64,000 nt of DNA from Monarcha castaneiventris obscurior (taxonomy: Eukaryota; Chordata; Aves; Passeriformes; Monarchidae). The stretch spans positions 37,249,501-37,313,500 of the forward strand of contig JAMPIT010000575.1 of the NCBI GenBank assembly GCA_026261815.1. Direction: 5' to 3'. The notes below the pieces were generated by a model. The model had not been told where the DNA came from and did no database searches. It saw only the letters and a program-made list of their open reading frames with translations. The number at the start of each line of letters is the position of its first letter. The first letter of the stretch is position 1. The translations under genes and the position numbers were made by a program. This document shows positions 35,559 through 47,812 of the stretch, piece by piece.

Positions 35559-38500
35559 AAACCCTGTTGCCTCAGGCCAGTGGGAAAATGCAATTTACAT
35601 ATTTATCAGCTTTCAAGCCTTTAGGGTGCACTGGTGTTGCCTTGCTTTCCAATCCTGTTTCCTAGTTGCCAATGTGACTAAAGCACCTTGTATGTGTCTA
35701 AAGCATCCTGCTTTGCCTCGGTGTGCGGATGCGCTGGCAGATGATGCGCTGCTGCAGCAATCACTCTGCCCTGGGTCACTGAATCACTGCTGGCTGTGAA
35801 TCTTCCCTGTGTCTCTGGGGATGAGACTGCTGCACTGTCTGCAGAGCAATGCTAGGAAGCAGATTCAAGCTGTTGCAGGTTACAGAGCAGTGTTTCATTC
35901 TTTATGAGCTGGTGTAGCACCACTGAAGTGAGTGGCATGAGGGCTGTCCAGCACATGTAGTAAGGCTCCACATTAAAGTAGGTGGATTTAATTCTACAGC
36001 TTGCTTTATACAAAAAGACAGTTTAGATGACCTGAAAGTCCCTCTGGCCTTTAAAAAAAGTCCATGTGATTGCATTGATTTGTAACTGCTGGGGATGTAG
36101 CCTGTGGGTGCAGTGTGGCAGAGATGGTGATTGTTTTAAGTTAAAATACTGTTGTTGGCTGGCAGTGGAGCATGGCACCCATGCAGAGCTGCTCAGCATG
36201 TGTCTGTATCCCAGGTGCCTTTGCTGAATGAGGTTGATAAAGAAATTGGCCCAGGAGACGTAGCCTGTGGTTGTGGATGCTCTGCTGGGTGCCTACCTGT
36301 GCTTGGCAGCAGGTGTTCCTCACTCCAGCATGTACCCAGCTTTCCTCACTCATTGGGCTTGTGGGGACCCTCCAGCATGATCTGGAGCTAGAGTGTCAAG
36401 GGGATCTTTCAGAGCAATATGCTGATCTTTATGAAGGCAGTTCAGAGAATTCACGCAGTGCTCCTTCTTGTTGTCATGCTCCTAGTTTTGTTCTGGGGTT
36501 TTGATTTTTTTTTTTCCAAAAGTTTATTTATATCTGCTGCAAATTTCTAAACAGCTAAAAAAACTGGAAGGAATAGACATGAGAAGGAACATTTTAAATT
36601 TCCTGTATGGAAATGATGTTCACTAAATAGGTTTTCAACATTTGGTTGGGCAATCCTATTGCAATGTGTGGCATAAGAAGGGGTCAGGATCTTTTTAGGC
36701 ATAAGCCCAGGTGAAGAATTATGGAGAATGTATAATCACTGTGTTCAATCTGCTGAGCCCTAAGGCACATATCTCACTTATTTTTAACACTTGGAATGGC
36801 CGAAGATGCTCTTCCATCTGCATCCCTTCTCCCCCTCCCCACCCCATAAATCCCATCTGGGCAAAGTAGCAGAGTTAGGACTCACAGTGTTTAATGCTTG
36901 TGCTTCCCTTCCGTCGGCTCCTCCCGCAGAGCAATCTGCTCAGCACAGCCCTGCTGATCTGCCAGGGTGAGCCCATGACAAGGACTGGAGCCGGGCACGT
37001 GGCAGCCCTGCAGCACCCTAGGCTGGTGGCACACCCTGTGGGTTGGGTCTTTGTCCCTCTGGAGAGTAGGCAGGGATACCTTTTCCAAGCAGTGGGATCT
37101 TACTCTCGCAGTTAACACTGACACTGGTTAATCTTCATTTGCACTGTGGAAATTACTGTCTGAGGACTTTAAGGCTTCAGCATGAGTAACTTTGCTGCTT
37201 GGGCAACTCCCAAAGGGCCTCCCTTACACTCGGTGAGCATCCTTGCTGATGACTGGCTGTGATTTGTCATAGAGAGGATAAATCATCCCCTTCTATCCAA
37301 TTCAGTGCCAATTGCAGAGTGGTGAGATCTGGGCAAGGTGGCCTCTTTGAGTTTGTTTTGAAAATGATGAGGCTGACAGAGAGTGTGTGTGCAGAGATCC
37401 CTTTTCCCAAAGGGGAGCGCCAGGCCTTGACATGAGAAGGCTTTCTCCTGATGGGATGCTGATGTCCGAGAAATAAAAGCATAATGGATTTTCCTAGAGA
37501 GTGCCCCTGGGGGGGTCTCTGACAAGGCTCCTTTCAGCCATCTCCCTGCAGTGCACTAGTTTCTGTAAGACAGTAATTTACACTCCAGTTGTTTTGTACA
37601 GGAGACTTCTGCACACACAGAAGAGGTTCGTAGTGTGCCAGCCCCGTACACTTGCTGGGATTCAGCACAGCAGTAACTCACGTAGAGCGTTGCACAGCAG
37701 CCCTAAATGCGACAGCATGCTGTATAATCAAGATGAAAAGGTTTAATGTGAACCCAAATATGCTGCGATTGCTGCATACGTGGGCTGAATGAGCATGCTC
37801 CTGCTGTCGGGGGAGAACAGTCATTTGAGAAAGGGGATCTTTTATTTTCTGTGTCACTTTGGAAGTTTAAACACTGCCAGCAAACTGACATCTTACTCCT
37901 GTGAGTAATCCATTGCTGAGAGCCAACATGAAGGCAGCATTCTGCATTCTTTGCATCTTTTAGTGGGAAGCGGCAGAAGAGATGGGGAGTTTGCTGGAGC
38001 ATAGGGATGTTCTGAGTTGTCTTTGGAGGTCAGCACTGACTGTGTTTGCCTTCCTCTGGAGCTCTTTCAGCTGCCTTGCAGGTCAGTCAGGTTTATGGAG
38101 GCACGTGAACCACTACGTGTCTGATCAAGCAGGGACACAGGGAGTCCAGGTTTTGTTCCTGGTTCTAATTCAGGATCATAATTGCAGCCAGTTCTCACAC
38201 TCTTGATTGATTATCTGGATAGCAGAAGCAACATTACTCCTTGTGTGCCTTGTCTGTAGATAGAAGAAACCTCTTAATAGACAAGTTGTCACTTCCTACA
38301 TTTTTATAGACTGGCACAGCTCGCAGTGGCTATTTTAGGCAGTCAAACTGCAAATGTGTCGCGTGCATTTGGATCTGTTTGAAGGCAGTCTTCAGACCTT
38401 TCAGGATTATTACCTGCAGCTTGCTCTGTGGGTTTTAGAGAAATGAAGAGTTGCTTCTGCAGGAATGAAGAGCTGCTGTAAAGCCACTGATAGTAAGATT

Positions 38501-40340
38501 TGGGCACTGAAGTCACCCTGGGCAGCTCATGCTCTTGCTGGGGGCTGACTCTGCTGCGGGGGCACAAGTACGCGGTGACAAGGGCCCTCCTCTTCAGGCT
38601 TGGGGTTTATATGGGTGCTCCAGGGAAGAGGACAGGAACATGAGCAGCCCGCCCATGTGTGTCAGGATTGGAAAGGCAGTGTGGGCAACCTCCCATGAAG
38701 GCCTTTTTTTTTCTCACCTTGGTATTTTTATTAAAATACAGCCAAGCATCAGTTTGCGCCTCGGTACGCCCTTTTATCTTCTGAGCTGATATTCATAGGT
38801 ACAAGTACTAAGTGAATAATGTAGCACATGAGCACGTGTGAAACCATAAATCATTCACTCTGGAGAACAAGGCAGCCTTGTTCTGCAAACTGGTGGACAC
38901 TGCAGCCTAAGTGTAGCAGGTCCAACAGAGCAAGCTGGGATTTTCCTTTGTAGTGGGCAAGAGGAATATATTGCAAAGCACAGTTTTGTGAGGGGGGTAG
39001 GAAGGTGTTTTTCAAACATTTGAGGTGACTCTAGGGGTTACATGACTACAGGGAAAGGCATTCCCCTGGGCATTTGTTTCCCAGCTGTGTATACATGCAG
39101 CAGCAATGGAGGTATTCCTGGAGCTCAGCATCTTCAGCAGCTGCGAGTCAGCCCAAACCCTGGTGTGGCTGCTGGGAGAGCCAGGGCTTTTCCTCATAGC
39201 TTGACTTGTGTACTTGGGAGGGCTTAGGGTTGCTCTGGCAGAGCACAGGGTCACAGGGCTGTGCTCCTTTGTGGGTGGTGTGAGATGGGGAGGACGGCAG
39301 AGCTGATGCTGGAGCAGCTGGGCTGAGCAGCTCCCAGGAGTGCCACATTCAGCCTCAGCCAAGTCAGTCACTTCAGGGTGAGAGGCATGTGGAAGAAGGT
39401 AAATAAAACAGAAGATGGAGTTAATAAAAAAAAAAATTGATTGATTAGAGCTGTAAATTCTTATTTTTATTTCAGGTATATGGGTGTTAATTTCACAGCA
39501 CAGGGTAATTTACTGCATTGATTTATTATGTTTCTGCGCTTTGGAAAAAACAAATTTTAATTCAAACCCTTGCATTATTTTGTTTAGTGTTAACATATTT
39601 TGAACAAATCCAGTAAGCTTCTCTTCAGTCTTGCGTAGATTACTTAAGAGATTCTTTAACTAACACGTCAACAGACCAAATATCACTCTTGTGCACATTG
39701 TTATTAATTAATTTACTCTAAAATTATGCTTGTGTTTCTGGAAAATCTGCTTACACCTTGCTTAGCCTTTTGCTGGCACCATTTAAACAGAGGCAGACCC
39801 CTGGCACCCCTGAAATAGTATTTGCTGCAGTGGTGAAGGCAGGATGCACTAGTAGGTTTAGAAATAGTGCATGTAGGTCAGTTAATCTTTGCAGAGCAGC
39901 AATACTGTGCCTCTGGAAGTTGTCTCTGAACTGTCACATCTGCACCTAGATTTGTAAAGACTCTAGATATTTTCATGCTGAAGTAGTATTAATATTTATA
40001 TAAGCTAATACGGGGTTAGTGAGTGTCAGAATTTAATTAGTATGAATGCTACTCTTCTCAGTAGGCTGAGCTTTGCTTTCTTTTGCACTCACAAAGCCAG
40101 CTGGCATAAAATCCTGCTGGGTCTGAAAGCCACGTTTCCTCTGCCTTACTAAAATAGTGCTTCACCCTCCTGTCATACATCCTGGTTTTTATAGCCACTT
40201 CTCTTTGGTTTGTCCCAAGAAATCTTTGCTCTCACAGACAAAGACAAATCCAGTGGTCTGCTACTGCTGCTCCACAGCATCCTGCATCCTGATGGCTGAC
40301 AGCAGTACAGTACCCAGTGCCTCTTTTCCGCCCAGAAATC
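35559..40340 (+). other. Start of the downstream Fat intron, no gene seen
   Basis: From the donor onward there is no second cadherin exon. Moderately GC-rich patches near 36.9-37.1 and 39.0-39.35 kb give short overlapping frames on both strands without recognisable similarity. No repeat family was recognised until the CR1 at 40.3 kb. Confidence 0.55.
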
Positions 40341-40490
40341 GCAGAGTAACAGAATGGTTTGGGTTGGAAAGGACATTAAAGACCATCTAGTTCCAACCCC
40401 CCTGCCATGGGCAGGCACATTTTCCACTAGACCAGTTGCTCAGAAGCCCACACAGCCTGGCCATGAACATTTCCAGGGATGGAGCAGGGA
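40341..40490 (-). mobile_element. CR1 3' end, antisense
   Basis: A clear reverse-complement CR1 end: AACAGAATGGTTTGGGTTGG, ACCATCTAGTTCCAACCCCC, CTGCCATGGGCAGG, CCACTAGACCAGTTGCTC, and TTTCCAGGGATGG in canonical order. This is the least diverged of the short CR1 fragments in the window, so probably a younger subfamily. It is non-coding. Confidence 0.9.
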
Positions 40491-41469
40491 TTATTCTTCT
40501 ATCACACTTAAATATTATAGCTGTTGTTAGAGCAGACTTTCAGGAGGGGATTGCTCTGGGCAGCTCTGGAGGGTTTCCCAGTGGTCGTAGAGGGTTTCTA
40601 GGTTTATCAGCCTGTTCTTGTGGTTAAGGGAAACTCACCTGTCCTGGTTGCTCCATCCATGCTGCTAAACTCTTGATAAACTTCCTCTGAAATAAGATCT
40701 TCCATATCTTGTATATTAAGGCCATTAGCTTTTTTGAGACCTGCAGTCTTTCTCCAGGATATGCTTTAGGTGCTATAGTGATCAAATCAGAGAATGTATT
40801 TTGAATTTTGATGGCGTTGCTGGGTGCTCCTTCTGAAGGGTGTCTCCCTCACGTGCATTGGGCATGGAGCCCTTTTTGGCAGCTTGTGTTTGTGATGAAA
40901 ATCAGCTCTGCAAATCACGTCATAGCATGAATAGTTCAATGCTATTCAGCCTGTAAGTGTCCTTGCCCTGTCCAAGAGCAGAGAGGACCTCGCAGAGGGA
41001 AAAGACATTCATTGTGGGGCTCTCCAGCCAGTGGTGAATTTGAGGAACTGGTCTCGTTTTCTTTTGCGCTCTTTAACGCTGTTTGTACAAATGCTGAGTT
41101 CACCAACAGCTGCAGAGTCCAGCCCATCACTGATATGTGACCATAACTAATACAGATTCTTACAATGTAATTCCCCTACCACATTAGCTGGCTTCCATTC
41201 TCTTTAATCTATGTTGTATCAACACACGCTAAATGATCTACTTTCTTTGCTTTCACTTCTCTATTATTTAAAAGCGTGGCTCTTAATAACTTCTTTGTAA
41301 TACACTCACTGTTAAAAATTGAGCTTTGGAGCATTTTAAAAGCTTTTAATTTCTGCTTTGGCATGGCTTATTCTTTACTAGACACCATATTTTCAGGGGT
41401 TGGAGCCCAGGGTTTACAGCTGGAAAATCAAAGGACCATTGATGTTGGTGTTATGTGCTTAATCACAGT

Positions 41470-41540
41470 AGGACCAATAAGCGTACCAGGCACTGAACAG
41501 CATGTTAGACAAAGTTCCTGCCTTAAGGAGTTTGTCATAA
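41470..41540 (+). repeat. Ancient amniote interspersed repeat remnant
   Basis: GTACCAGGCACTGAACAGCA, then GACAAAGTTCCTGCCTTAAG and GAGTTTGTCAT, resembles the GTGCTAGGCACTGTACA...AGTCCCTGCCCCAAAGAGCTTACA block of an old amniote repeat. The same family seems to be present at 47192-47420. Confidence 0.45.
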
Positions 41541-41699
41541 TAACAATAATAACAGTAATTATTAAGAAAAAAGAGGAGAAAGAAAAAAATAGGGAGGAAG
41601 ATGTAAATCAAGTCCATCTGCTTGCCAGGGCACGTTTATTCCCCAGAGTAAATTTTCGATTAGATCCTGAGCTGCAGCACAGTAGGGACACGAACTCTT

Positions 41700-41742
41700 C
41701 TTTTGACTTTGAGTGAGTCACCTCACCTCACGGTTTTCCTTT
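41700..41742 (+). repeat. MIR/CORE-SINE-like fragment
   Basis: GACTTTGAGTGAGTCACCTC, followed by ACCTCACGGTTTTCC, matches the MIR core pattern GACCTTGGGCAAGTCACTTAA...CCTCAGTTTCC. Only about 40 bases are recognisable before a T/C-rich tract. Confidence 0.45.
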
Positions 41743-41933
41743 TCTTTTTTTTTCTTTTCTTTTTTTAAGTGGAAGTATTTTCTTGCCGTGTGTGATTGTC
41801 CTGTAAATTAATTCACAGTAGACAGTTTGCAGATCAAATATACTCTAGGAACACAACCTATCGATTTTTCAGGCATCCTGGCATTAACAGATATGCATTC
41901 ACAGTCATGATTCATAGGCATGCAAAAAGAAAA

Positions 41934-41975
41934 ACCAAAACCAAAACCAAAACAAAAAAAAAAAAACCCACCAGA
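41934..41975. repeat. A-rich simple repeat, (AAAACC)n-like
   Basis: Four or so units of AAAACC lead into a 13-base A run, then ACCCACC. It is a low-complexity tract and not a telomeric TTAGGG array. Confidence 0.8.
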
Positions 41976-44534
41976 AAAAAACCCCCGATGAGCATCACTT
42001 CCAAAATGGTAGGATGAAGAGGATTTTAGACTAAGTAAGTATTGTCTAATGGCCAGACCACTGATTCCGCTGAAAATGACAAAATTTGGGCTCAGCCAGC
42101 ATGTCTCTTCCCTCCTCCCTTCCTCCCTGGTAGTGATTCCCTTCTCAATCTGTATATGTTATCTGTGGAGGGGATAAAGGTGTGCGCTGTGTCACCTCAG
42201 TTGCAGCTACAGTAATGCTGCTATTAATAAAATAATAAATCCAGTTTTATGATTTCTCTTGAACAGACCTGATTTCTGCTAGCGGTGGGTTTTTATTCAT
42301 GAAGCACTGAATATGGCTGAGATTGCTGGATGTCTCTGGTATCAAGTGCCTCTTTTAAAATGGCATTTAAAGATACAATATTTCTTATAAATGCCATTTC
42401 TTTGTAATCAGCAGATTTATACTTGGCTTATAGAAATTTTAACCTTTCTTTAGATCTCCATGATGACTTTTTTAGACCTCTTTCACAGTAAGAAGTTTAA
42501 GGAGTTTTCCCACTGCCTTGTCTGGACAATTGTGTCCTCACTTATTCAGTGCAGCACCAGTTTTTAATCCGAACTCCCTGTTTGCTTCAGTAGAGACGTT
42601 TTTCTGAAGGGTATAAACTTGTCAAGGGCCAGTGGGACAGTTTTTTCTGATGGAAGGAGTTGCTGCCCAATAACCAGACAGCTCCCTCCTTTCCTGCCCC
42701 AGCACCAATTCTGGAACAGCAACAATTTTGCCACTAATCTCATAAATCTATGTTGTTGTGCATTACATCAGTCACTTAACGCTTTTTAAAAACATCAGCA
42801 GAGCATATCTTCTGCCTATTCAGAAGTAACTTTGTCTATCAGCTGAGCTGTGAAACTCATTTTTCTACCTTGTCAGTTCAGTTTCTGTATTCGTAAATTT
42901 CCAGAAGTCATGGCTAGGCAGAACTGATCAAGAAATCACCTGCCTTTTTAAGATGCTGTACTGTTCCTTCAGTAATTTGTAATTAGGGCTGTTCCATTCA
43001 CTTCCGAATTCTCTTGTTAGCATTCTTACCAATGTCAGAAACATAGTTGAGCTTACTGGGTGAAATGGTACCACAAGTACTGAGTAACAGCCCTGTTAAA
43101 TGTAGGCACAATGCAGATGCTATGGATACTTGTCATATCCTGCCACACATTGTTATCATAATACCAGCAAATGTCACTGCATTACAGTAATTGCTTGTGG
43201 TCCAAATCTGAACTCTGGCAGGAGGAATTAGGATGGTGAGTTAGGGATGCTGAGGTGTGGAGCTTGTGAGCGTGTTGTTCATGCAGGGGTAGGGGTCTGG
43301 AGAGGGAGCTGCCAGGAAGGAGAATAAAGCCATGGTGTTAGCCCTGAGGAGCTGAAAGCTTGGGATGGGGGTAGATGATGGTTTTCTTTGTTCCTTTTTA
43401 TTTCCTACTTCTTTTTAATCAATCAAGTAGCTTGTGTTTATCTTTTGCTCGACAGTCAAAGTTACTACTGGTGTCTGTGATGTTGGATGCTGCAAATCCC
43501 AAGCAGACGGTATTAAATCAGCTTTTTCCCCTTTTGCTCAGTTGCAGTGAATACAGTCATATTGTCATCTTAGAACAGGCACTTCTCATGGCTTGAATAG
43601 TGGTTCACCTTGTTGTGTGAGCAATTTCTAAAATCTCTTTATGGACTGGAAGTTAGTGGCAAGGAATATAGTTCTAGTTTACTTTGATTTAACATCTGAT
43701 CCTTGGTACAAATGGTGATATTTCCTGTTTGGAGAATTAGATTGACCTGTGCTGCATGTGGATATTAAAAATAATAACATAGCTTATAACATACAGGAAA
43801 TGGAAATAAAAAGAGAGGGCCACTGGGAAGGCAAGTGTGTTTGCATAGGCTGTAACGATGTCAGTAATCAACAACTATTAATTCTTCTTTGTCTTCCATC
43901 ACATAGGAGGTTGTGTCAGCACCTATTAAACCCCCAAAGCCTCATCATCTCACAGTTCAGCTAAACTAGTCTGTTCAAAAATTCAGCTTAGCAGTGGATT
44001 GTGTTATGTTCCCCCTTTTTTTTCCTGACTCTGTTTCCATCAGAATTAACCAAAGATAATTATTTTCTGTGAAATTACTCTCCCCTCCTTTCGCCTTCCC
44101 CGTATGTTAATGAGAGTGTTTTTCTTTTCCTGGGAAGACTGACACAACTTCTTTGAAATTAGTAATGTTGTTGCCAGTTAAGTATGTGACCTTATCTGTG
44201 TAATTGTACAGATCGTGCTGCCATATGTCTGCATGCACAGAGCTTAATTTAACCAGAGACATACATGTGTAAAAATAAAGCAGTATCTGGGGGTTAAATA
44301 TCAGAAGAGCCCCCTAATCACAGCTTTCACATTATACACAGCTTTCTACAGAGCTCTAAGAGCTCTGAAGTTAGAGCTTTAAAAAACCCTCTTTATATGG
44401 GACCATGCTCTTGTAACCTTGTTTTTACATTGATTGTCATGTGGACTCTACTATGCCTCTACTTCATTGCTTGTTGTGCCTACTTGGTTTGTCCCCCTGT
44501 GGTAGCTAAGTCCTTCATGCTGTTTGGTAAGGTA

Positions 44535-44635
44535 GAATAGGACCATTTTTACATTTTTACAAGCAGGGAACTGATGCAAAGGAAGCAGCTAACTCATCCA
44601 ATGCTAGCAATAGAAATTTGGTCTTAATTTGCCTT
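44535..44635 (-). repeat. MIR/CORE-SINE-like fragment, antisense
   Basis: ACATTTTTACAAGCAGGGAA, CTGATGCAAAGGAAGCAGC, TAACTCATCCAATGCTAGCA and ATAGAAATTTGG follow the order of the reverse-complement MIR core (CCATTTTACAGATG, AAACTGAGGCACAGAGAGG, AAGTAACTTGCC, TAGTAAGTGGCAGAG). Divergence is high. Confidence 0.5.
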
Positions 44636-47191
44636 CAAAGCCAATGGCCACATGTAATGCAAAGCCTTATGGCATGGGTCCAGCCCATAGTGCCCTGCTA
44701 AATCCAAGGCTGCCCTGGCACCAGTGTTTTCTACTGTGTGTGCAGAAGTTACCTGGGCATGCTGGAGCCCCAGTAGAATGCATTTCCTATCCTGTTTCCA
44801 ACTAGCCCACCATTTCCCATCCCTGCCTTTCAGTCCTTCCTCGCCCTTCTTTCTCTCCTGCCTAAAGGCAAGCCTGGGTTGCCCTCAGGAGAGAAAGAAT
44901 TATAGTTTGCACAGGGACAAGGAGTCTCAGATGCCTCTGTTGGAACCTGGGCATCTAAGGGCAGAGTTGACTCTCCTCCTTTGAGTGGATAAAGCAACCC
45001 TCTTCTCCATTAGCCTACTGCTGGTGCTGTCATGGAGCAAGGAAGCAAACCCAGAGCTCTGGAAGTCCCCCACTACCCCCAATAATCATGATCTTTCTTT
45101 CTCGGTATTACATTTGCTTGTACTTTCTATGCAAGAGCGTTTCCTCATTGCTTCCTGTGTGTATGAGTCAATGTCATGACATGCTGTGGGTTTGTTGCCT
45201 TCTAAGAGAAATTTAATGTTTGTGTCGGATGAGTTGCGTGCAAGGAATCTGTGCTGCAGTGATCTATTTATATGGTAATTAGCAAGTAGCTTTGCAGCTC
45301 TTAAAGGGATTTGGTTTGAAAACTAAGTATTATTTCCTGAATTTTAACTTACCAACAGTGTATGAACAGCAGTGCACATGCACATTTTTTTTAATGTAGC
45401 CACAATACCCAAAAGATAAATGTAAGTCTGCTCTGCAAGAGAATATTTTGGCTATAATTAATTTTGCTTCCATTCACCATATGCTTGTATTTTCTGACCT
45501 TCATTTTAATCACAAACTCTATGTAATAAAATGTGCAGTATTAAAACAAAAGTTGCTTAAAGAAGCACAAGTGATTGTGGTGCTACATCTTCAGCTGAAT
45601 TATGTGCTTTGTGCCACCTGAGAATTTGACCATCTTATCCTTAAGAAGATATTTTTATGGAAAGGTGCTGTCATTGCTCGAAGATGTTGAAGTTATTTTT
45701 GTTAATAGGAGAATGAGATGAGTTTTTTTTAAATCTTTGAAGAAATTCTGTAAGCCTACTCAGATCCTTTAGGAGAGGCAAACAAGGATGGAGAATTTTC
45801 TCTTTCTCCTTATTATTCTGTGTCTGAGGCAGTTCTCGAGACACGACCTGGGAACGCACTGCAAATGACGCAAAGAATAATTGCTGCTAAATTTAATTTA
45901 TTGAGTAGGTGTGAATTAGATTAATTAAACAGAGAATAAACACACACAAGATTACCCAAAGTAGCTACATGGATGGAAAAATGTTAGACTATATTAACAT
46001 CTTAGATATGCATGATGCTGAGATATTTTTCATGTGAGTCTGTAATTTCTTAGGGGATTTCTCTCAGGTTTTTTATTTCTTTCTTCTAACACTTAATGCA
46101 ATCCAAACTGATTAAGGTAATGCTATGCATTAAAGGGAAGAAAAATAAAGCAAACACATGCATAAGAATTAACTCGAGTAGTCAAGGGGTGAGCTGCAGC
46201 TTTGACTCAGTAATATGCCCGTGCCCTGCATTTGTATGTGTGAAAACCCCTCGGCTTGGGTTGGGTTCACTTGCAGAGGACGGAGTCCTTTAAGAAGGAT
46301 GCACAGCTCAGTGTCAGAGAAGCCAATAGGCAGGATTTGGATACAGCCCTGTTTGGTCAGCTGGATGGGGGGCTTCATGCCCACTCCCAAGCTTAGCTCC
46401 AATCTGTCGGTGCATCTCTCCTCCTGCTACCTGGTGTTGAGCAGGGAGGATCTCAAGGACTTCTTATTGTATTCAGCCTGCAGGAGGAGGTTCCCTCTCC
46501 ACCTCCAAAAATTCTGTTTCTACTTTCTGCTTGAAGTCATTGTGCAAAATAGCTGGGATTTTACAAACACCCCGCAAGGCATCAGCCTAACCTCTTTACC
46601 AGGCTGCCTTATTAACATCAGAAGTGCAGTACTGAGAGAGTAATTAAGATTTAATGGGAAGAAAAAATGTCAGAGAAGAAAAAATTCCTATGTAGAGAGA
46701 AATAATTTTTGCTTATAAACAAACATGAGGAAAGGAGATGAAAACATGAAGAAACTAATCTATGTTTTGTTGAACTGACTGAATAAAGACAGTTGCATCA
46801 CATGGAAAATATTGCATGTCCAAAACTGTTTCACCCATACATGTGTATAGACTTGGCTTTTGCCATCATGAATGCTCACCCCCACCTCTAATAGTTTCTT
46901 TGAGTAGAAAAAACCAGCCCAGAATCATATCTTCAAGATACCTTAATTTCTGGACATTGAGTCCTGCAAGAAAAGTAAGAAGGATTGTGGGGGTTCAGGT
47001 TGGGTTTGTTTATGTGGTTTTCTTTTTTTTTTTTTGTTTTTCTAAATGAGTGTGGTTTCTGTGGATTTTCTTCAGTGCTTTTATTTTAATTATTTAATAA
47101 TTAAAAATAATTCATAGCTAAGAACTCAGTCAGGAAAAGCAAAACCTGTGCTGCCTTTTGGTAAGCTGAAACGGTGACTTATTTTCTTTTT

Positions 47192-47420
47192 TAGTATTTA
47201 TTTGCAATATTGTGGCACCTTCGTAGCTGCAGTCGTGAGGCAGCACCCCGCCGTGCTTGGCAGGGTAAGTGGAGTAAAAGATGGTTGCTACACCGAAAAA
47301 GCTCGCAGTTTCGGGGGAGCCTGAGACAACAGATGGGGAAAAGCAGATGGAGATGCGTCAGAAAAACCAAGGCGGTATTGATCAGTGCTAAGTTTGTTGC
47401 TGGGCACTCTTGGTGTGCGG
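47192..47420 (+). repeat. Long, well preserved ancient amniote repeat copy
   Basis: TATTTGCAATATTGTGGCAC, CCGCCGTGCTTGGCAGGGTA, GTAAAAGATGGTTGC, AAAGCTCGCAGTTT, GAGACAACAGATGGGGAAAA and GGTATTGATCAGTGC follow, in order, the consensus-like blocks of an old amniote repeat (ATTGTGCTAGGCACTGTACA, AGAGCTCACAGTCTAA, ACAACAGATGGA, ATTGGTCAGCATGA). At about 230 bases this is the longest such relic in the window. The segment is GC-richer than its surroundings. Confidence 0.5.
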
Positions 47421-47741
47421 AGGAGTGGGGACCAGGCTTTTAGAAAATGGAGCAGTGGCCAGTTTGGACAATGCTGGCGAGGTGCTGCCGTGCCCTTGTG
47501 TGCCAGGGGCTTCATCCTTGGGGCTGCAGCTCCCAGCCTCTTGCAGGGCTTGCAGGGAGGGGCTGCAAGGGATTTGATCCAAATAGTATACAGGATATAT
47601 ATGTTTTCTGCATCTGTATCTGTGGAGAGATTTCCCTCCGTCTCTCTGAGGAGTGTATACATAGACACAATTTTTAACTATTTTTCTTCCAAAATTTATC
47701 ACAAATTTCAAGGGGTTGGGTTTGGTGGGTTTTGGTTTTGG

Positions 47742-47812
47742 CTTTTTTTTTTTCTTTCTTTTTTTGGTTGTGTTTTGTTTGGGGGGGTTTTTTGCCTTTT
47801 TTTTTAAATTAA
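47742..47812. repeat. T-rich low-complexity tract
   Basis: T runs interrupted by GG and C, including a run of seven Gs followed by six Ts. It is simple sequence and produces meaningless lysine/proline or phenylalanine-rich open frames. Confidence 0.85.

Noticed and set aside
35201..35593. 130-codon open frame antisense to the Fat exon
   Set aside because: It is the opposite-strand shadow of a real coding exon and has no recognisable domain.
41276..41716. 146-codon plus-strand frame
   Set aside because: It spans an ancient repeat relic and a lysine/glutamate-rich low-complexity patch.
41934..41975. Possible interstitial telomeric repeat
   Set aside because: The unit is AAAACC and not TTAGGG/CCCTAA; it is simple A-rich sequence.
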